From Gammaproteobacteria bacterium (lineage in GTDB: Bacteria > Pseudomonadota > Gammaproteobacteria > Thiomicrospirales > Thiomicrospiraceae), in the NCBI GenBank assembly GCA_013153955.1, contig JAADDM010000271.1:1-33214 (forward strand): a stretch of 33,214 nucleotides of DNA, given 5' to 3'. Position 1 is the stretch's first letter, and each line of letters opens with the position of its first letter. The translations under genes and the position numbers were made by a program. Positions 1-8,390 of the stretch are shown here, one piece after another. The notes under the pieces were generated by a model. It did no database searches. It was not told the DNA's origin and was given only the letters and a program-made list of their open reading frames with translations.

Positions 1-260
1 TTAGCATCTGAAGCAGCCTCGCCTGCTTTTGTTGTTGCGATTCCAGCATTGCTTAATGCCGAGATAGCATTATCAGATGTTGTTTGTGCATCTGTTGCAA
101 CTTGCTGTGCAGCTGTATTCATCCAGGCACCAAGCTGATTAACATCACTTGCAAGACTAGGCAAAGATCCTGCAAAGGCGTTGGCTTTAGCTGCAAAGAC
201 AGCTGGATCTTCCCCTCGCGTCGGAGCGGCGGGCAGATCGTTTACTATTGGTTGTGCCAT
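1..260 (-). CDS. Distal tail / tail-fibre-like protein, N-terminal part (cut by window edge)
   Basis: An open frame starts with ATG at 258-260, immediately after the TAA (261-263) of the previous gene, with an AAGGA ribosome site about nine bases upstream. The first 86 residues begin MAQPIVNDLPAAPTRGED and continue with an Ala/Ser/Thr-rich, probably helical stretch. This kind of start (PxAPxRxxxPAxFxAxAxAF) is common in phage tail-fibre and receptor-binding proteins, and the gene lies downstream of the tape measure where such genes sit. The rest of the protein is outside the window, so receptor domains cannot be judged. Confidence 0.75.
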   Translation of the reverse strand, partial: MAQPIVNDLPAAPTRGEDPAVFAAKANAFAGSLPSLASDVNQLGAWMNTAAQQVATDAQTTSDNAISALSNAGIATTKAGEAASDA

Positions 261-1130
261 TTAGATCATTCCTTCTATTTCTAAACTACAAATTGATTTA
301 ATGCTATTCGGTACGACGATTTGAAAGTCTTTGTAAAAACCGAAAACGTAAGACCCTGGCGTATTTTTATCAGTCACAAAGATGGTTGGTGTTGCTCTAA
401 TGCTTGCCAAAAAATGCTTAATACTTACACGCTCTGATGTGTTTATCTCAACTGTTACGCTCTCTTTATCTGAATAAGCACGTTCAATAATGGTTGTCTC
501 GCCAAACACGTCTTTTGTTTTTGCAGAGTAATCTGTAATACCCGTGCTGAAGCCGTAATTAGATTCGCCAATTTTCTTTTGCGAGCCAATTACACACATT
601 CCGCACTTAATGAGGCCGCCTGAACGGATTGTAATGTTGACTGTTACGGCGGCGTAAGGTGGTAAATCTAGTGCTAAATATGAGCTGTCGTAATCGTAGT
701 CATTAAAGTAGTGCTGCCACCAGTCCTCAACCCCAATATCGGCCATATAAGCCGTTTTTGAATACACAATACCCTCGTAGGCATCGACAACTTCAATCGT
801 GACTGATTCAGCGTCTAAGTTTAAAAAACCGATTGCATTAACCAAGCCTGCCACAGATATTGAATACGTTATTTCTGTTTGTAATTCAGTGCTTGTATTG
901 AGCTTAGTATCAAACAGCTTCATTCGATTAGTTGCGCCAAGGTCTAGCCATTTAGTTGCATCACTTGGCACAGTTCCCGTGGTTCCATCAGTTAAGCACT
1001 CGTAATTTTTGTCTTGGTAAGAAACTAAATCGCCAGTGCTGTAAGTGGTGACTGCATCATATTCAGGATTGTCGTTCACAGGGATATTAGATGCATCAAC
1101 CGTAAAGTCGGTCGGTTTAATAATAATCAT
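261..1130 (-). CDS. Distal tail protein with possible carbohydrate-binding segment
   Basis: This 289-residue protein is encoded between the tape measure and the tail-fibre-like gene; its ATG directly follows the tape-measure TAA and a GAGGG ribosome site lies eight bases upstream. Residues about 24-65 contain YDAVTTYSTGDLVSYQDKNY and a following W-L-D-L-G, resembling the short aromatic CBM5/12-type modules (xYxxGDxVxYxxxxYxCxxxxxG) used by tail proteins to bind sugars. The remainder is beta-rich with no recognised catalytic motif and ends in a hydrophobic IxSLEIEGMI tail. A host-contact or tail-tip role is inferred from position and the CBM-like segment; the exact family is not recognised. 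Confidence 0.65.
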   Translation of the reverse strand: MIIIKPTDFTVDASNIPVNDNPEYDAVTTYSTGDLVSYQDKNYECLTDGTTGTVPSDATKWLDLGATNRMKLFDTKLNTSTELQTEITYSISVAGLVNAIGFLNLDAESVTIEVVDAYEGIVYSKTAYMADIGVEDWWQHYFNDYDYDSSYLALDLPPYAAVTVNITIRSGGLIKCGMCVIGSQKKIGESNYGFSTGITDYSAKTKDVFGETTIIERAYSDKESVTVEINTSERVSIKHFLASIRATPTIFVTDKNTPGSYVFGFYKDFQIVVPNSIKSICSLEIEGMI

Positions 1131-4100
1131 TTAAAGAACCCTCACTTCTGGCTGTCCGTCCACATCCCACTTATCAAGCATTCTGCTTGTCTTACCTGCA
1201 CTGGTTGCGATTGCTATATTTGCGCCATAGAGCTGTTCTCGCATAACAACAACTTCTTTGCGTAAAGCTTTAATCTCTACGATTAAATCCGCGTTGTTAT
1301 TTGATGAGGTAGAAATGCCATACTTACGCATTCCACTCATTGTTCGTGCATCAATAATGGCCTCATCTTTGTGAAGCTCAGCACGGTAACCGTCAAACGG
1401 CACATTAGAAAGACCAGTGGCGTGGGAGCCATCGACCCCAACGCTTACGACGTTTACGACGTTTACGACGTTTAGATTATTTAACGCATCTGTTTGAGCT
1501 TGTAACTCTGCGAGCATTTGATCTTCAACTGTAATGGCCGCATCGGTGTAGCCCATCAGCTCATCAAGCATACTTGCAGTGACCATTTGATCTCGCTGAT
1601 AGTCTGCAAAGGTTGCGTAATTTGCGGTTGAGTTTTGGCCGACAACTGACAAAGCACTTTGAATACTATCCAGGGCTGGTAGATTGCCATTTCTTGCATC
1701 GCCCAATGCACTTGAGATAGTTGATTGTGCGGTCATGTACTTCATTGAATACGCAACAACGCTACCTGTTATGCTGTCAAAGGAGCCTTGAAGCGCGTTT
1801 TTTAGGATTTGGTATTCGCTAATCGTTGTTTGAATTAAACCGATTTGTAGATCAAATGATTCTTGCTGAGCGCTGTTTAGATAGTCGTAATAGTCTGCTG
1901 CTGTTTCTGACAAATTCATTAATGCAACGTACTGTTCTTGACCAGCTTCAGTGCCCAAATCTAAGCTCTCAACTAAATCTCTGTAGCCGTCTTTTGCAAT
2001 AGGCAATAATAGATTTTGTTGTGCTAACGCTTCAGTTAGATACTCTTGATTGCGCAGTGCTTTTTCTGATTCTGAAAAGAACGCATCGTAATAATTAGCG
2101 GCGGCATCACTTAATTCATCCAAGCCACCAGCGATATCAATCAAGGCCTGTGACAGTTCGATTGCATCGCCGACGATACTTAAATTTGTCATATCCAACA
2201 CATCAGCGATCACGGCTTTTTCACCGATTAAACGACTGATAGTTTCGTATGCGCCTTCACTTAATTTGCCGTAGTCGTCAATCAACCCGCCAAAGAAATT
2301 GTAAGCTATACGGTCAGCTTGACCACTAATCGCTTCGGTTAACGCCTGTTCAACTTCCTCGCCTGTTTTGCCATTCGTGCTGATTTTTCCAAGGTTGATT
2401 GTAAAATCATCAACCTGGTCGGCAATGGACATCCCAAGCGAATCTCCAAGCGCTACAGTCGTGTCGCGTAGGTTTTCAAAGACTAGATTAAAGAGGCGTT
2501 CTGACTCACCTGAAATGTCAGAATAGATGTCATAGTAAGATGTTTTAGAACTACCAAACCAACCGCCATCGGTTTTCTTTTTAACACGGTCATAGCCTCG
2601 TAAGTCGGCTTCACCACCGAGCTGAAAGCTAGTTGCAGCTAAACCGTAATCGACAACAGAACGCGTAGTTCCACCACCAAAAATTGACGAAATAATGTTT
2701 CCCAAAAAACCACTGGAGCCTGTGCTTTTAGAATTGAAGCTTTCAGCAATGGCAGAGATTTGCGCTAAGTCACCCGTGCGATACAGACTTGAAACAACGC
2801 CTGTCAAATTGCTGTTTAAGTCTTGCATGCCTCTGTTTATATCACGCAACTCGTTGTACTGATCGGCTTGAATATCATCGTAAAACTCAAAAGCATTAGC
2901 GATTGATTCACTTGGGTCTGTTGAGCCGAGCGGAGATCCATCAGGCGCATTAACAACACTCAATTGTGGAGCAGAGCCAGAAGCTCCACCGAATGAGCCG
3001 CCGATTTGTGACAGCAAGCTTGCCATCATTACGGACATAGAGCCTATTCGCGCCCAAGCCGTATACGGATCACCCTTACCTTGTTCTGCAACAGCCACAG
3101 TTGCCGCAGAAATAGCTTTTTCAATGTTCATTGCCATTTCGATGGCATGGAAAGCTAGACTGGCTTTATGCGCTGCTTCTTGAGCAACAGAGCCTTCATC
3201 AAACATAGCAACAGAAGCATCGAGCATAGCCATAGAGCCTTGTAGACTATTCTTTGTACGGGCTTCTTCTAACTTTACTTGATCTTTTGTGAGCTTAGCT
3301 TCGTTATCTTTCCACTTTTTACTGTCTTTTGCATAGTGAGCATCGTTTTCATAACGTAATGATTGAATTTTTAGTGCATCTTCTGCATATGCAGATTCTT
3401 TAGAGTTGGCTTTTTCGAGCACTTGGCCAACTGATGACATGGCATCAATTATCTGATTACCCGTTCGAACCCAGGCTTCTCCAAAGTTACTCGATGAAAG
3501 TGTAAGTTTGTCAATTTGACTTTGAAGTTTGAGGGCGGCTCGCTCTTCTTCTTTAAGACGTTGTTCAGACTCTTGATCCAAGAATTTGAAATCAGTTCCT
3601 GCATTTTTAAAGCCTTCATTAAACCAACTGTCATCTTCCTTTTTTTGTTTTTTAGTTACTTTTTGCAAGTCTTCGGCTAGCCATATACGGGTTTGGATTT
3701 TGGCATTTTCTTGATCTAAAGTTTTTAAAATAGCGGAACGTTGATCACCAACACTCGCTGTTAATTCAAACTCTCGAGCAAGCAGTTTAGATTTTACTTT
3801 GGCATTATCTGCTTCGAACTTTTCTCGTGTAGCAAAGCCTTCTTTCATCTGAAATTCTACATGCTCAAAGTTAAAAGAATTATCAATTAATTCACCTCTA
3901 GCAGCAGACCCAAGCGAGAATAATTTATCTTTTAATACTTCAACCTGAGTTTGGGTTTGAGTGATCTCATTGCGATATAGATCAATTTGTTCTCTTGCCC
4001 ATGCTGATTTTTGAAAAGGTTCTATTTGTAACGTAAGAATTTTGATTGACGATAGTGCACTGTCAACCCCATCTCGATAGATGTTAATGTAGTCAGTATC

Positions 4101-4982
4101 TTGTTTTGCAAACAAACTTACGCGTAATTTATCGCTTTCAGCTCGTAATTTATCTGTCTCTGTAAATACTCTACGGACTGCCTCAGCTAAGCTTCCAAGC
4201 CCATCAATAGTCGTACTGATAACGCCACTATTACTCTCACCAATCGCATTAAATGCCTTATCCCAACCATCACTTAAATTTGATAGTTTGCCGCCGATAG
4301 TGTCCATTTGGCGAGCCATTCCTCCTGCAAACTGGGTTTCACCTAAACCGATTAGGTATCCTTGGATTTCATCTGCATTTTTCCCAACGGTGGTTGTAAC
4401 GCCGCCAAAAGTAAAGCTAACCTCATCCCCTTGTTGACGGGCTTTAATTCCAAATTCCTTAAGGCGTTCAAACTCTCCTGTTGAAGCATCAGCAACGGCT
4501 TCAATCATCTGATTAAGTGATTTACCCATTGCCGAAGCTGTGTCTCCGTAAGAAGTCATCGCTTTTTCGGATGGATCAAGCCCTAGAGCCTGCATTTTTA
4601 TAAATGCATCAGTTACTTCTGTAAGTTGGTAAGGTGTGCTTTTTGCAAAATCAGTGATTTCTTCAAACATTTCATTTGCAGCAGCGGATGAACCCGTGAC
4701 AGTAACTAATGAAGCCTCAAGCTTTTGAAATTCTGCTGTCGTTTGAATGATTTTAGACGATAGCTGATGAAGACCAATCGCACCGATAATTCCAGCAGCA
4801 CCACGCTTTAAACTGGAGATAGAACTCTCCATTCCCTTAAAGCCATCAGTCCCTTTTTTAGTCTGGGTCTGAGCTGTATCACCAAAGCTTTTAAAATCAG
4901 CTTCCGTACTTTTTAACTTGCCTGTCAGTTCACCCGTTTCAGCATTAAATGAGAGGCTAATTTTTAAGTTTTGATTACTCAT
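1131..4982 (-). CDS. Tail tape measure protein
   Basis: At 1283 residues this is by far the largest phage gene, as expected for a tape measure, whose length sets tail length. Residues 1-60 are a small soluble start, followed by the tape-measure N-terminal domain (hydrophobic GAAGIIGAIGL near 60, then a helical region with FKSTPYQLTEV-type sequence). Long alpha-helical, Gln/Glu/Lys-rich segments and Ala/Gly-rich hydrophobic stretches (about 620-700) fill the middle. The C-terminus has the DGYRAELHKDEAIIDARTM and MRKYGI signature seen at the end of many siphovirus tape measures. It follows the tail chaperone pair directly. The ATG at 4980-4982 has only a weak ribosome site. Near the C-terminus a tandem 9-bp repeat encodes Val-Val-Asn units. 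Confidence 0.9.
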   Translation of the reverse strand: MSNQNLKISLSFNAETGELTGKLKSTEADFKSFGDTAQTQTKKGTDGFKGMESSISSLKRGAAGIIGAIGLHQLSSKIIQTTAEFQKLEASLVTVTGSSAAANEMFEEITDFAKSTPYQLTEVTDAFIKMQALGLDPSEKAMTSYGDTASAMGKSLNQMIEAVADASTGEFERLKEFGIKARQQGDEVSFTFGGVTTTVGKNADEIQGYLIGLGETQFAGGMARQMDTIGGKLSNLSDGWDKAFNAIGESNSGVISTTIDGLGSLAEAVRRVFTETDKLRAESDKLRVSLFAKQDTDYINIYRDGVDSALSSIKILTLQIEPFQKSAWAREQIDLYRNEITQTQTQVEVLKDKLFSLGSAARGELIDNSFNFEHVEFQMKEGFATREKFEADNAKVKSKLLAREFELTASVGDQRSAILKTLDQENAKIQTRIWLAEDLQKVTKKQKKEDDSWFNEGFKNAGTDFKFLDQESEQRLKEEERAALKLQSQIDKLTLSSSNFGEAWVRTGNQIIDAMSSVGQVLEKANSKESAYAEDALKIQSLRYENDAHYAKDSKKWKDNEAKLTKDQVKLEEARTKNSLQGSMAMLDASVAMFDEGSVAQEAAHKASLAFHAIEMAMNIEKAISAATVAVAEQGKGDPYTAWARIGSMSVMMASLLSQIGGSFGGASGSAPQLSVVNAPDGSPLGSTDPSESIANAFEFYDDIQADQYNELRDINRGMQDLNSNLTGVVSSLYRTGDLAQISAIAESFNSKSTGSSGFLGNIISSIFGGGTTRSVVDYGLAATSFQLGGEADLRGYDRVKKKTDGGWFGSSKTSYYDIYSDISGESERLFNLVFENLRDTTVALGDSLGMSIADQVDDFTINLGKISTNGKTGEEVEQALTEAISGQADRIAYNFFGGLIDDYGKLSEGAYETISRLIGEKAVIADVLDMTNLSIVGDAIELSQALIDIAGGLDELSDAAANYYDAFFSESEKALRNQEYLTEALAQQNLLLPIAKDGYRDLVESLDLGTEAGQEQYVALMNLSETAADYYDYLNSAQQESFDLQIGLIQTTISEYQILKNALQGSFDSITGSVVAYSMKYMTAQSTISSALGDARNGNLPALDSIQSALSVVGQNSTANYATFADYQRDQMVTASMLDELMGYTDAAITVEDQMLAELQAQTDALNNLNVVNVVNVVSVGVDGSHATGLSNVPFDGYRAELHKDEAIIDARTMSGMRKYGISTSSNNNADLIVEIKALRKEVVVMREQLYGANIAIATSAGKTSRMLDKWDVDGQPEVRVL
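1442..1477. repeat. Tandem 9-bp repeat (cgtttacga) inside tape measure gene
   Basis: Four adjacent copies of a 9-bp unit (cgcttacga, cgtttacga, cgtttacga, cgtttagat) occur in frame in the tape measure gene and encode the repeated Asn-Val-Val peptide. Such short repeats can expand or contract by slippage without breaking the frame. Confidence 0.8.
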
Positions 4983-5018
4983 AGCAATGGCTTTGGCCCT
5001 ATCTCTTTAGGTTATAAA

Positions 5019-5447
5019 TTAATTAGCTTCATTAAAAATCGATAGAGCTTTAGACTCCAAAATTTGTAACCGCTCAAATAGATCTATTTTGTCTTCATCT
5101 GGATAATAAATATCGATTAACAGGTTGACTGCCTGGTAATCTAAACCGCTATAAATAACCTGGCTACCAGTCATTGATGTGATAACAATCTTTTCCCATT
5201 GTGTTCTACAGAGGGAGAGAAGATTAACTGCCGCCCAATTTTCAGGAAGCACTAAAAACTCAGGATTGTTTTTTTTGCTTGAGTGAAAAGTAGGCTTTAG
5301 TCCCATCTCAATTAATTGATGATTGGCTTCATCAACATCAACAGGAGAGGAGGGAGCAATTAAGTTTCTAACTGCTCCGTGTAAGTTCGGGATTTCTTCA
5401 AAAGCTTCTCGTTTCCCATATTGAATGCCTGCATAATCAACATACAT
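5019..5447 (-). CDS. Tail assembly chaperone, frameshift-expressed C-terminal part (lambda T / DUF1799-like)
   Basis: This frame overlaps the end of the upstream chaperone gene by 88 bases in the -1 frame. The ATG at 5447 has no ribosome site, and the frame is already open a few codons upstream of it. Within the overlap a GGGAAAC heptamer (5411-5417) sits exactly in frame for -1 slippage. Shifting there would join residues 1-96 of the upstream protein to 130 residues of this frame, giving a fusion of about 226 residues. This is the known organisation of lambda G/GT chaperones, which load on the tape measure during tail assembly. The part after the shift contains ENWAAVNLLSLCRTQW, similar to DUF1799 tail proteins. 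The independent 142-aa form is probably not made. Confidence 0.8.
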   Translation of the reverse strand: MYVDYAGIQYGKREAFEEIPNLHGAVRNLIAPSSPVDVDEANHQLIEMGLKPTFHSSKKNNPEFLVLPENWAAVNLLSLCRTQWEKIVITSMTGSQVIYSGLDYQAVNLLIDIYYPDEDKIDLFERLQILESKALSIFNEAN

Positions 5448-5698
5448 GCAACTGAATCATCTAAAACAGCTTCTAGTTCTTCAGCAATAGAGACTTCAAT
5501 TTTGCCATCCGGATCAATAATTTTTTTGTAGCCATCTACTGATACAAGCATGTCTTCGATTAAGCTCTTAGAAGCAATCGTTGCTTTACGCCCTAGGATT
5601 TTAATGGTTGCTTTAAATGTCAGAATCTCACCAGATTCATTTTCAATTGGTACGGTAATTACGGTAGTTCGGTTAGAGTTTAGCTTTAACTTTGTCAT
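5360..5698 (-). CDS. Tail assembly chaperone (lambda G-like)
   Basis: A 112-residue protein lies directly upstream of the tape measure block and is the first gene behind the third late promoter. It starts at ATG 5698 with an AAAGGG ribosome site nine bases away. The N-terminal half is beta-rich (MTKLKLNSNRTTVITVPIEN), the C-terminal half acidic and helical, as in siphovirus tail assembly chaperones. Its position between tail tube and tape measure and the frameshift signal near its end support the assignment. It would be made in excess over the frameshifted fusion and would be absent from the mature virion, as known for this family. Confidence 0.8.
   Translation of the reverse strand: MTKLKLNSNRTTVITVPIENESGEILTFKATIKILGRKATIASKSLIEDMLVSVDGYKKIIDPDGKIEVSIAEELEAVLDDSVACMLIMQAFNMGNEKLLKKSRTYTEQLET
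5411..5417 (-). other. Predicted -1 ribosomal frameshift site GGGAAAC
   Basis: The minus-strand heptamer reads G GGA AAC in the frame of the upstream chaperone (codons 95 and 96 are GGA and AAC), a perfect X XXY YYZ pattern, one base different from the lambda G-T slippery site GGGAAAG. A CAGG about a dozen bases upstream could act as a weak stimulatory Shine-Dalgarno element. I see no strong downstream hairpin. Confidence 0.8.
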
Positions 5699-5753
5699 CT
5701 CTTAATTTCCCTTTAAATACTGTTTAATGAATCTTTAAATTCGATTAATACTT

Positions 5754-5800
5754 AGTTTAAACAGTCTGGTAAAAGAGTTAATTTCAAGGGTTTGAGAAGG
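5754..5800 (-). promoter_or_regulatory. Late promoter (PP-like): activator box plus -10
   Basis: The box CCTTCTCAAACCCTTGAAA occupies 5782-5800 on the minus strand, followed after 22 bases by TAAACT (5754-5759) as -10. The same box and spacing occur at 10.9 and 20.7 kb. The box contains a TCAA-N4-TTGA dyad and would cover about -35 to -53, as for Mor/C-type activators. The predicted start near 5747 leaves a leader of about 49 bases with a normal ribosome site before the tail chaperone. Confidence 0.75.
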
Positions 5801-5816
5801 TTTCTGTAGATATAAA

Positions 5817-5840
5817 AAAGCCTCCAAGAAAGGAGGCTTT
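5817..5840 (-). terminator. Rho-independent terminator after tail tube gene
   Basis: On the minus strand AAAGCCTCC and GGAGGCTTT form a 9-bp stem with a 6-base loop, followed by TTTTTT. It lies just after the tail tube stop and before the third late promoter, so it separates the head/tail-tube transcript from the tape-measure transcript. Confidence 0.85.
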
Positions 5841-5860
5841 GGCGTGTCGTACTGCTAATT

Positions 5861-6802
5861 TTATAACTGAGTAAGGATCAAGTCATTGTTACGTGCATTT
5901 GGAACAATGTCTGCAACCACATTACAGTATGCAAACTCACCGTCCCAGTTAACATCTGAAGTTTTAACTTGGATTTGAGGGACATCAATTTTTAGCTTCT
6001 GTCCAGCAACTAAGCCTTGCTGATAAATAAAGTCACCCAATGCATTTGTGCTGGCATTATCAATGGCATCTACTAAAGACTGCTCTTGTGTTCTAAAACT
6101 AATAGAAACTGAGCCGTTGCGTGACTCTATTGCAACTTCTTCTGCATCGACGTCGTCCAAGTGTTTAACACCAATACCGACATCGACAGTGAGCTTACTC
6201 ATTGCAACTTCTACGCCCAAAAACTTACAGCTGGTGACCGACTCGCTTGTTACGCCCACAGGCAATTTATAAGCAGAGTCATCCACGCCAGTCATATCTG
6301 TTAATTCAATCGTTGGTTTTTTATATAAGCTAATTAAATCAAATTTAACACTGGGAATTGAACCTTTATCCAGGTTAAATACCAACTTACCACGGGTACC
6401 TGCTAAAATTTGCTGTAGTTTCCCAATGCGATAATACAGCGTGGCGCTCGTAAAGCCCGCATCAATAGGTGTATAGCTTACCGTATGGTTGACAGCGTCA
6501 ATGACCTGAGCAAATCCGCATATTTTTAACAAAGCAGCCCAAGCTGGAGCAAAATCAGGGTCACCTGATCCTGCGAATTCAACTCCAAAACTTGAAGTGG
6601 TTCGACGAGAGGTTGTAATGGAGCCTTGAGCACCCATTCGACCGTTAATGTTGTTACGAGTAGCAGTGTCTGCTTCAAGCATCTTTACACTCATATCTTG
6701 CGCTAAAATTACATTTGCGCCAGTTGGGTTAGCATCGATGCCGTAGGATACTTCTTCTTTGATAACGAGCACTTGTTGTTGTTTTCGTAAAAGTTCAGCC
6801 AT
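5861..6802 (-). CDS. Major tail tube protein (siphovirus type)
   Basis: A 313-residue protein with a strong ribosome site (GGAG, eight bases upstream). The N-terminus (MAELLRKQQQVLVIKEEVSYGIDANPTG form) followed by a long all-beta protein with LTVDVGIGVKHLDDVDAEEVAIESRNGSVS-type strands resembles the phage tail tube proteins that follow head-tail connector genes in B3/D3112-like transposable phages. No tail sheath gene is found next to it, unlike contractile Mu. A terminator follows directly, and the tail chaperone operon begins after that. The tube identity rests on position, size and general sequence character rather than on a diagnostic motif. Confidence 0.7.
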   Translation of the reverse strand: MAELLRKQQQVLVIKEEVSYGIDANPTGANVILAQDMSVKMLEADTATRNNINGRMGAQGSITTSRRTTSSFGVEFAGSGDPDFAPAWAALLKICGFAQVIDAVNHTVSYTPIDAGFTSATLYYRIGKLQQILAGTRGKLVFNLDKGSIPSVKFDLISLYKKPTIELTDMTGVDDSAYKLPVGVTSESVTSCKFLGVEVAMSKLTVDVGIGVKHLDDVDAEEVAIESRNGSVSISFRTQEQSLVDAIDNASTNALGDFIYQQGLVAGQKLKIDVPQIQVKTSDVNWDGEFAYCNVVADIVPNARNNDLILTQL

Positions 6803-6805
6803 GAC

Positions 6806-6970
6806 TTACTCCTTTGCCTTTTCGACTTCTTCAGACTTATTAATAGCCTTACCATCTTGAATAATGTAATCGCCACCAGTGTGAACATTTTTTAAAGCAT
6901 CGTTACGCGTTTTTTCTGCTTGCTCAAGTTTTTTTAGTTCCACTTCAGCAGCTTTTTTTCTGGGTGTCAT
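6806..6970 (-). CDS. Small charged protein between tail terminator and tail tube genes
   Basis: A 54-residue frame begins with ATG at 6968-6970, overlapping the TGA of the upstream gene (ATGA), with GGAGAG eight bases upstream, and stops at 6806 just before the tail tube start. It begins MTPRKKAAEVELKKLEQAEK and is rich in Lys and Glu, with a likely N-terminal helix. Mu-like phages commonly carry a short gene here (Mu gp38 position), but the family is not recognised. Tight translational coupling on both sides makes it very probably real. Confidence 0.75.
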   Translation of the reverse strand: MTPRKKAAEVELKKLEQAEKTRNDALKNVHTGGDYIIQDGKAINKSEEVEKAKE

Positions 6971-7407
6971 AAGAGACTCTCCTTAGTTATGATGTGTGCG
7001 GTTTGAAAGCGCTCTACCCAAAAAACCGCATTATTTGAAAAACGTAAAAGCTCTGCTCCAGCTAGGGTAAAAGCCTCATGGCCAACTTCAGGAACCATTC
7101 CAAATAACGCTTGTCTAACGGCTAATCGTTGGTTTTCTAGCTTTTCGACAGAATTGGAACCTGTTGGGTCGTTATGACTTCTAATACCGATCAGAACTGC
7201 ATACACTTGTGGTTCACGCTGAATTGGAGAACCTATATCCCTGATGTTTGGGTCTGGATTAGCGAGTAATTCAATGACCCATGCTTGTGCATCTCCGACA
7301 ATTATTTGCTTTTTTAAATCGGGTACACCAAGCGCAAGATCAACCCCTGAAAATGTATTAGCTTGCTTGAGGGCATCAATAATGATGTTTTGAATTGCTA
7401 AACTCAT
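6967..7407 (-). CDS. Mu gp37-like tail terminator / head-tail joining protein
   Basis: This 146-residue protein follows the DUF1320 gene and begins MSLAIQNIIIDALKQ with an AAGGA ribosome site. It has the usual layout of Mu gp37/phage tail terminator proteins: an N-terminal helix, then strands including QAWVIELLANPDPNIRDIG and QVYAVLIGIRSHNDPTGSN, then a helix (KLENQRLAVRQALFGMVP) and a C-terminal strand FWVERFQTAHII. Such proteins cap the tail tube and join it to the head. Gene order (gp36, gp37, small gene, tube) agrees with this. Confidence 0.7.
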   Translation of the reverse strand: MSLAIQNIIIDALKQANTFSGVDLALGVPDLKKQIIVGDAQAWVIELLANPDPNIRDIGSPIQREPQVYAVLIGIRSHNDPTGSNSVEKLENQRLAVRQALFGMVPEVGHEAFTLAGAELLRFSNNAVFWVERFQTAHIITKESLL

Positions 7408-7416
7408 TGTTAATCC

Positions 7417-7836
7417 TTAAATAAAACCTTTAGACCTTCTACGATCCCAGACAGGTTTTGAGCTTGTCATCTGCGAGAGAGACTCTGACTGATTAGCACG
7501 TTCACCTGTTGTTGAAACACCCAACTGAACAATTCCTTTTGAAACATCCGCTAGATATTTAATGGCATCTTTATGAGCTTTCTCTACAGATTCAGTCATC
7601 TGATCGTTATACAAATAGTATCTGGCCACACTACATGCCGTACGCGCTAATACAGTTGGCACAGTGGTAAGAGGAAGCTTGTAACGACTACCAAGATAGG
7701 AATCAATTAATGAGCCAGCATCAATCATTGCTTGGTCTAAAACAGTCTCATCGATGATAGCTTGACCAGGGGACGTTAAATTAATAATCTCCTGTTCACC
7801 GAACCTGGCAACCATGTCAGCTACAGTGCAATACAT
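7417..7836 (-). CDS. Mu gp36-like head completion protein (DUF1320)
   Basis: The 139-residue product starts MYCTVADMVARFGEQEIINL, the typical opening of the DUF1320/gp36 family (Y-x-T-x-x-D-M-x-x-R-F-G-E-x-E). It continues with DAGSLIDSYLGSRYKLPL and a helical RTACSVARYYLYND segment, also typical. The ATG shares its A with the TAA of the upstream gene, so the two are translationally coupled. The family is thought to act in the head-tail connector. Confidence 0.88.
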   Translation of the reverse strand: MYCTVADMVARFGEQEIINLTSPGQAIIDETVLDQAMIDAGSLIDSYLGSRYKLPLTTVPTVLARTACSVARYYLYNDQMTESVEKAHKDAIKYLADVSKGIVQLGVSTTGERANQSESLSQMTSSKPVWDRRRSKGFI

Positions 7837-8318
7837 TAGCTTTCAGAACCTGAATTATCATCTTTAGACTCATTACTTGAGTCGGTGTTTTGATCTAATA
7901 ACTCAGCCTGTTGCGCTACATAAAGATCAAAAGCTTCATCGCGTAGAGCCGCGGTAACATAGACTCCTGCAGCGCCTTCTAAGGCCTTAACTTGTGGTTT
8001 TCCATCGCCAGTCCAGTTACCAGCTATATCGATGTTTAGCAAAGCGATATGCTCGACAAGATCAGCGGCTGAAATGTCTGGTGTATCGGTTTCTGAATCA
8101 GACTGTTGTTGTACAACGGTGTTTTGACCTACTAAAAATAGCGGAGCACCTTTTTCGATAACTTTCGTTACAACTAAATTAGGCTCTGAATTTAGAGCTA
8201 TAATTTGTTCTTCAGATAAATCTTTAGCGTTTAATGTGACTTCCGTTTGTGAAAATGATAATCCAGCTCGACGAAAGTGTCGGGGAATTGAACGAACTCT
8301 TAATTTTTTTTGTGACAT
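7836..8318 (-). CDS. Mu gp35-like protein with FluMu N-terminal domain
   Basis: ATG at 8318 is chosen because GAGG lies about nine bases upstream; the longer frame would use a TTG without a ribosome site. The 160-residue protein begins MSQKKLRVRSIPRHFRRAGL and contains SFSQTEVTLNAKDLSEEQIIALNSEPNLVV, matching the FluMu N-terminal domain (HI1506-like) that follows the major capsid gene in Mu-like phages. A second small segment (LVEHIALLNIDIAGNWTGDGKPQV) resembles a LEM/HeH-like short helical motif. The C-terminus is acidic. It probably has a structural or completion role in the head, but its exact function is unknown. Confidence 0.8.
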   Translation of the reverse strand: MSQKKLRVRSIPRHFRRAGLSFSQTEVTLNAKDLSEEQIIALNSEPNLVVTKVIEKGAPLFLVGQNTVVQQQSDSETDTPDISAADLVEHIALLNIDIAGNWTGDGKPQVKALEGAAGVYVTAALRDEAFDLYVAQQAELLDQNTDSSNESKDDNSGSES

Positions 8319-8390
8319 GGTTGTGTCCTCGGTCAACAAATTAACCCTGGTACCAGATTAGGTGACCAGGGGAGTGGGGGAGAGGGAGGT

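Noticed and set aside
5019..5447. An independent 142-aa gene starting at ATG 5447
   Set aside because: No ribosome site, and an in-frame slippery heptamer explains the overlap better as a frameshift extension.
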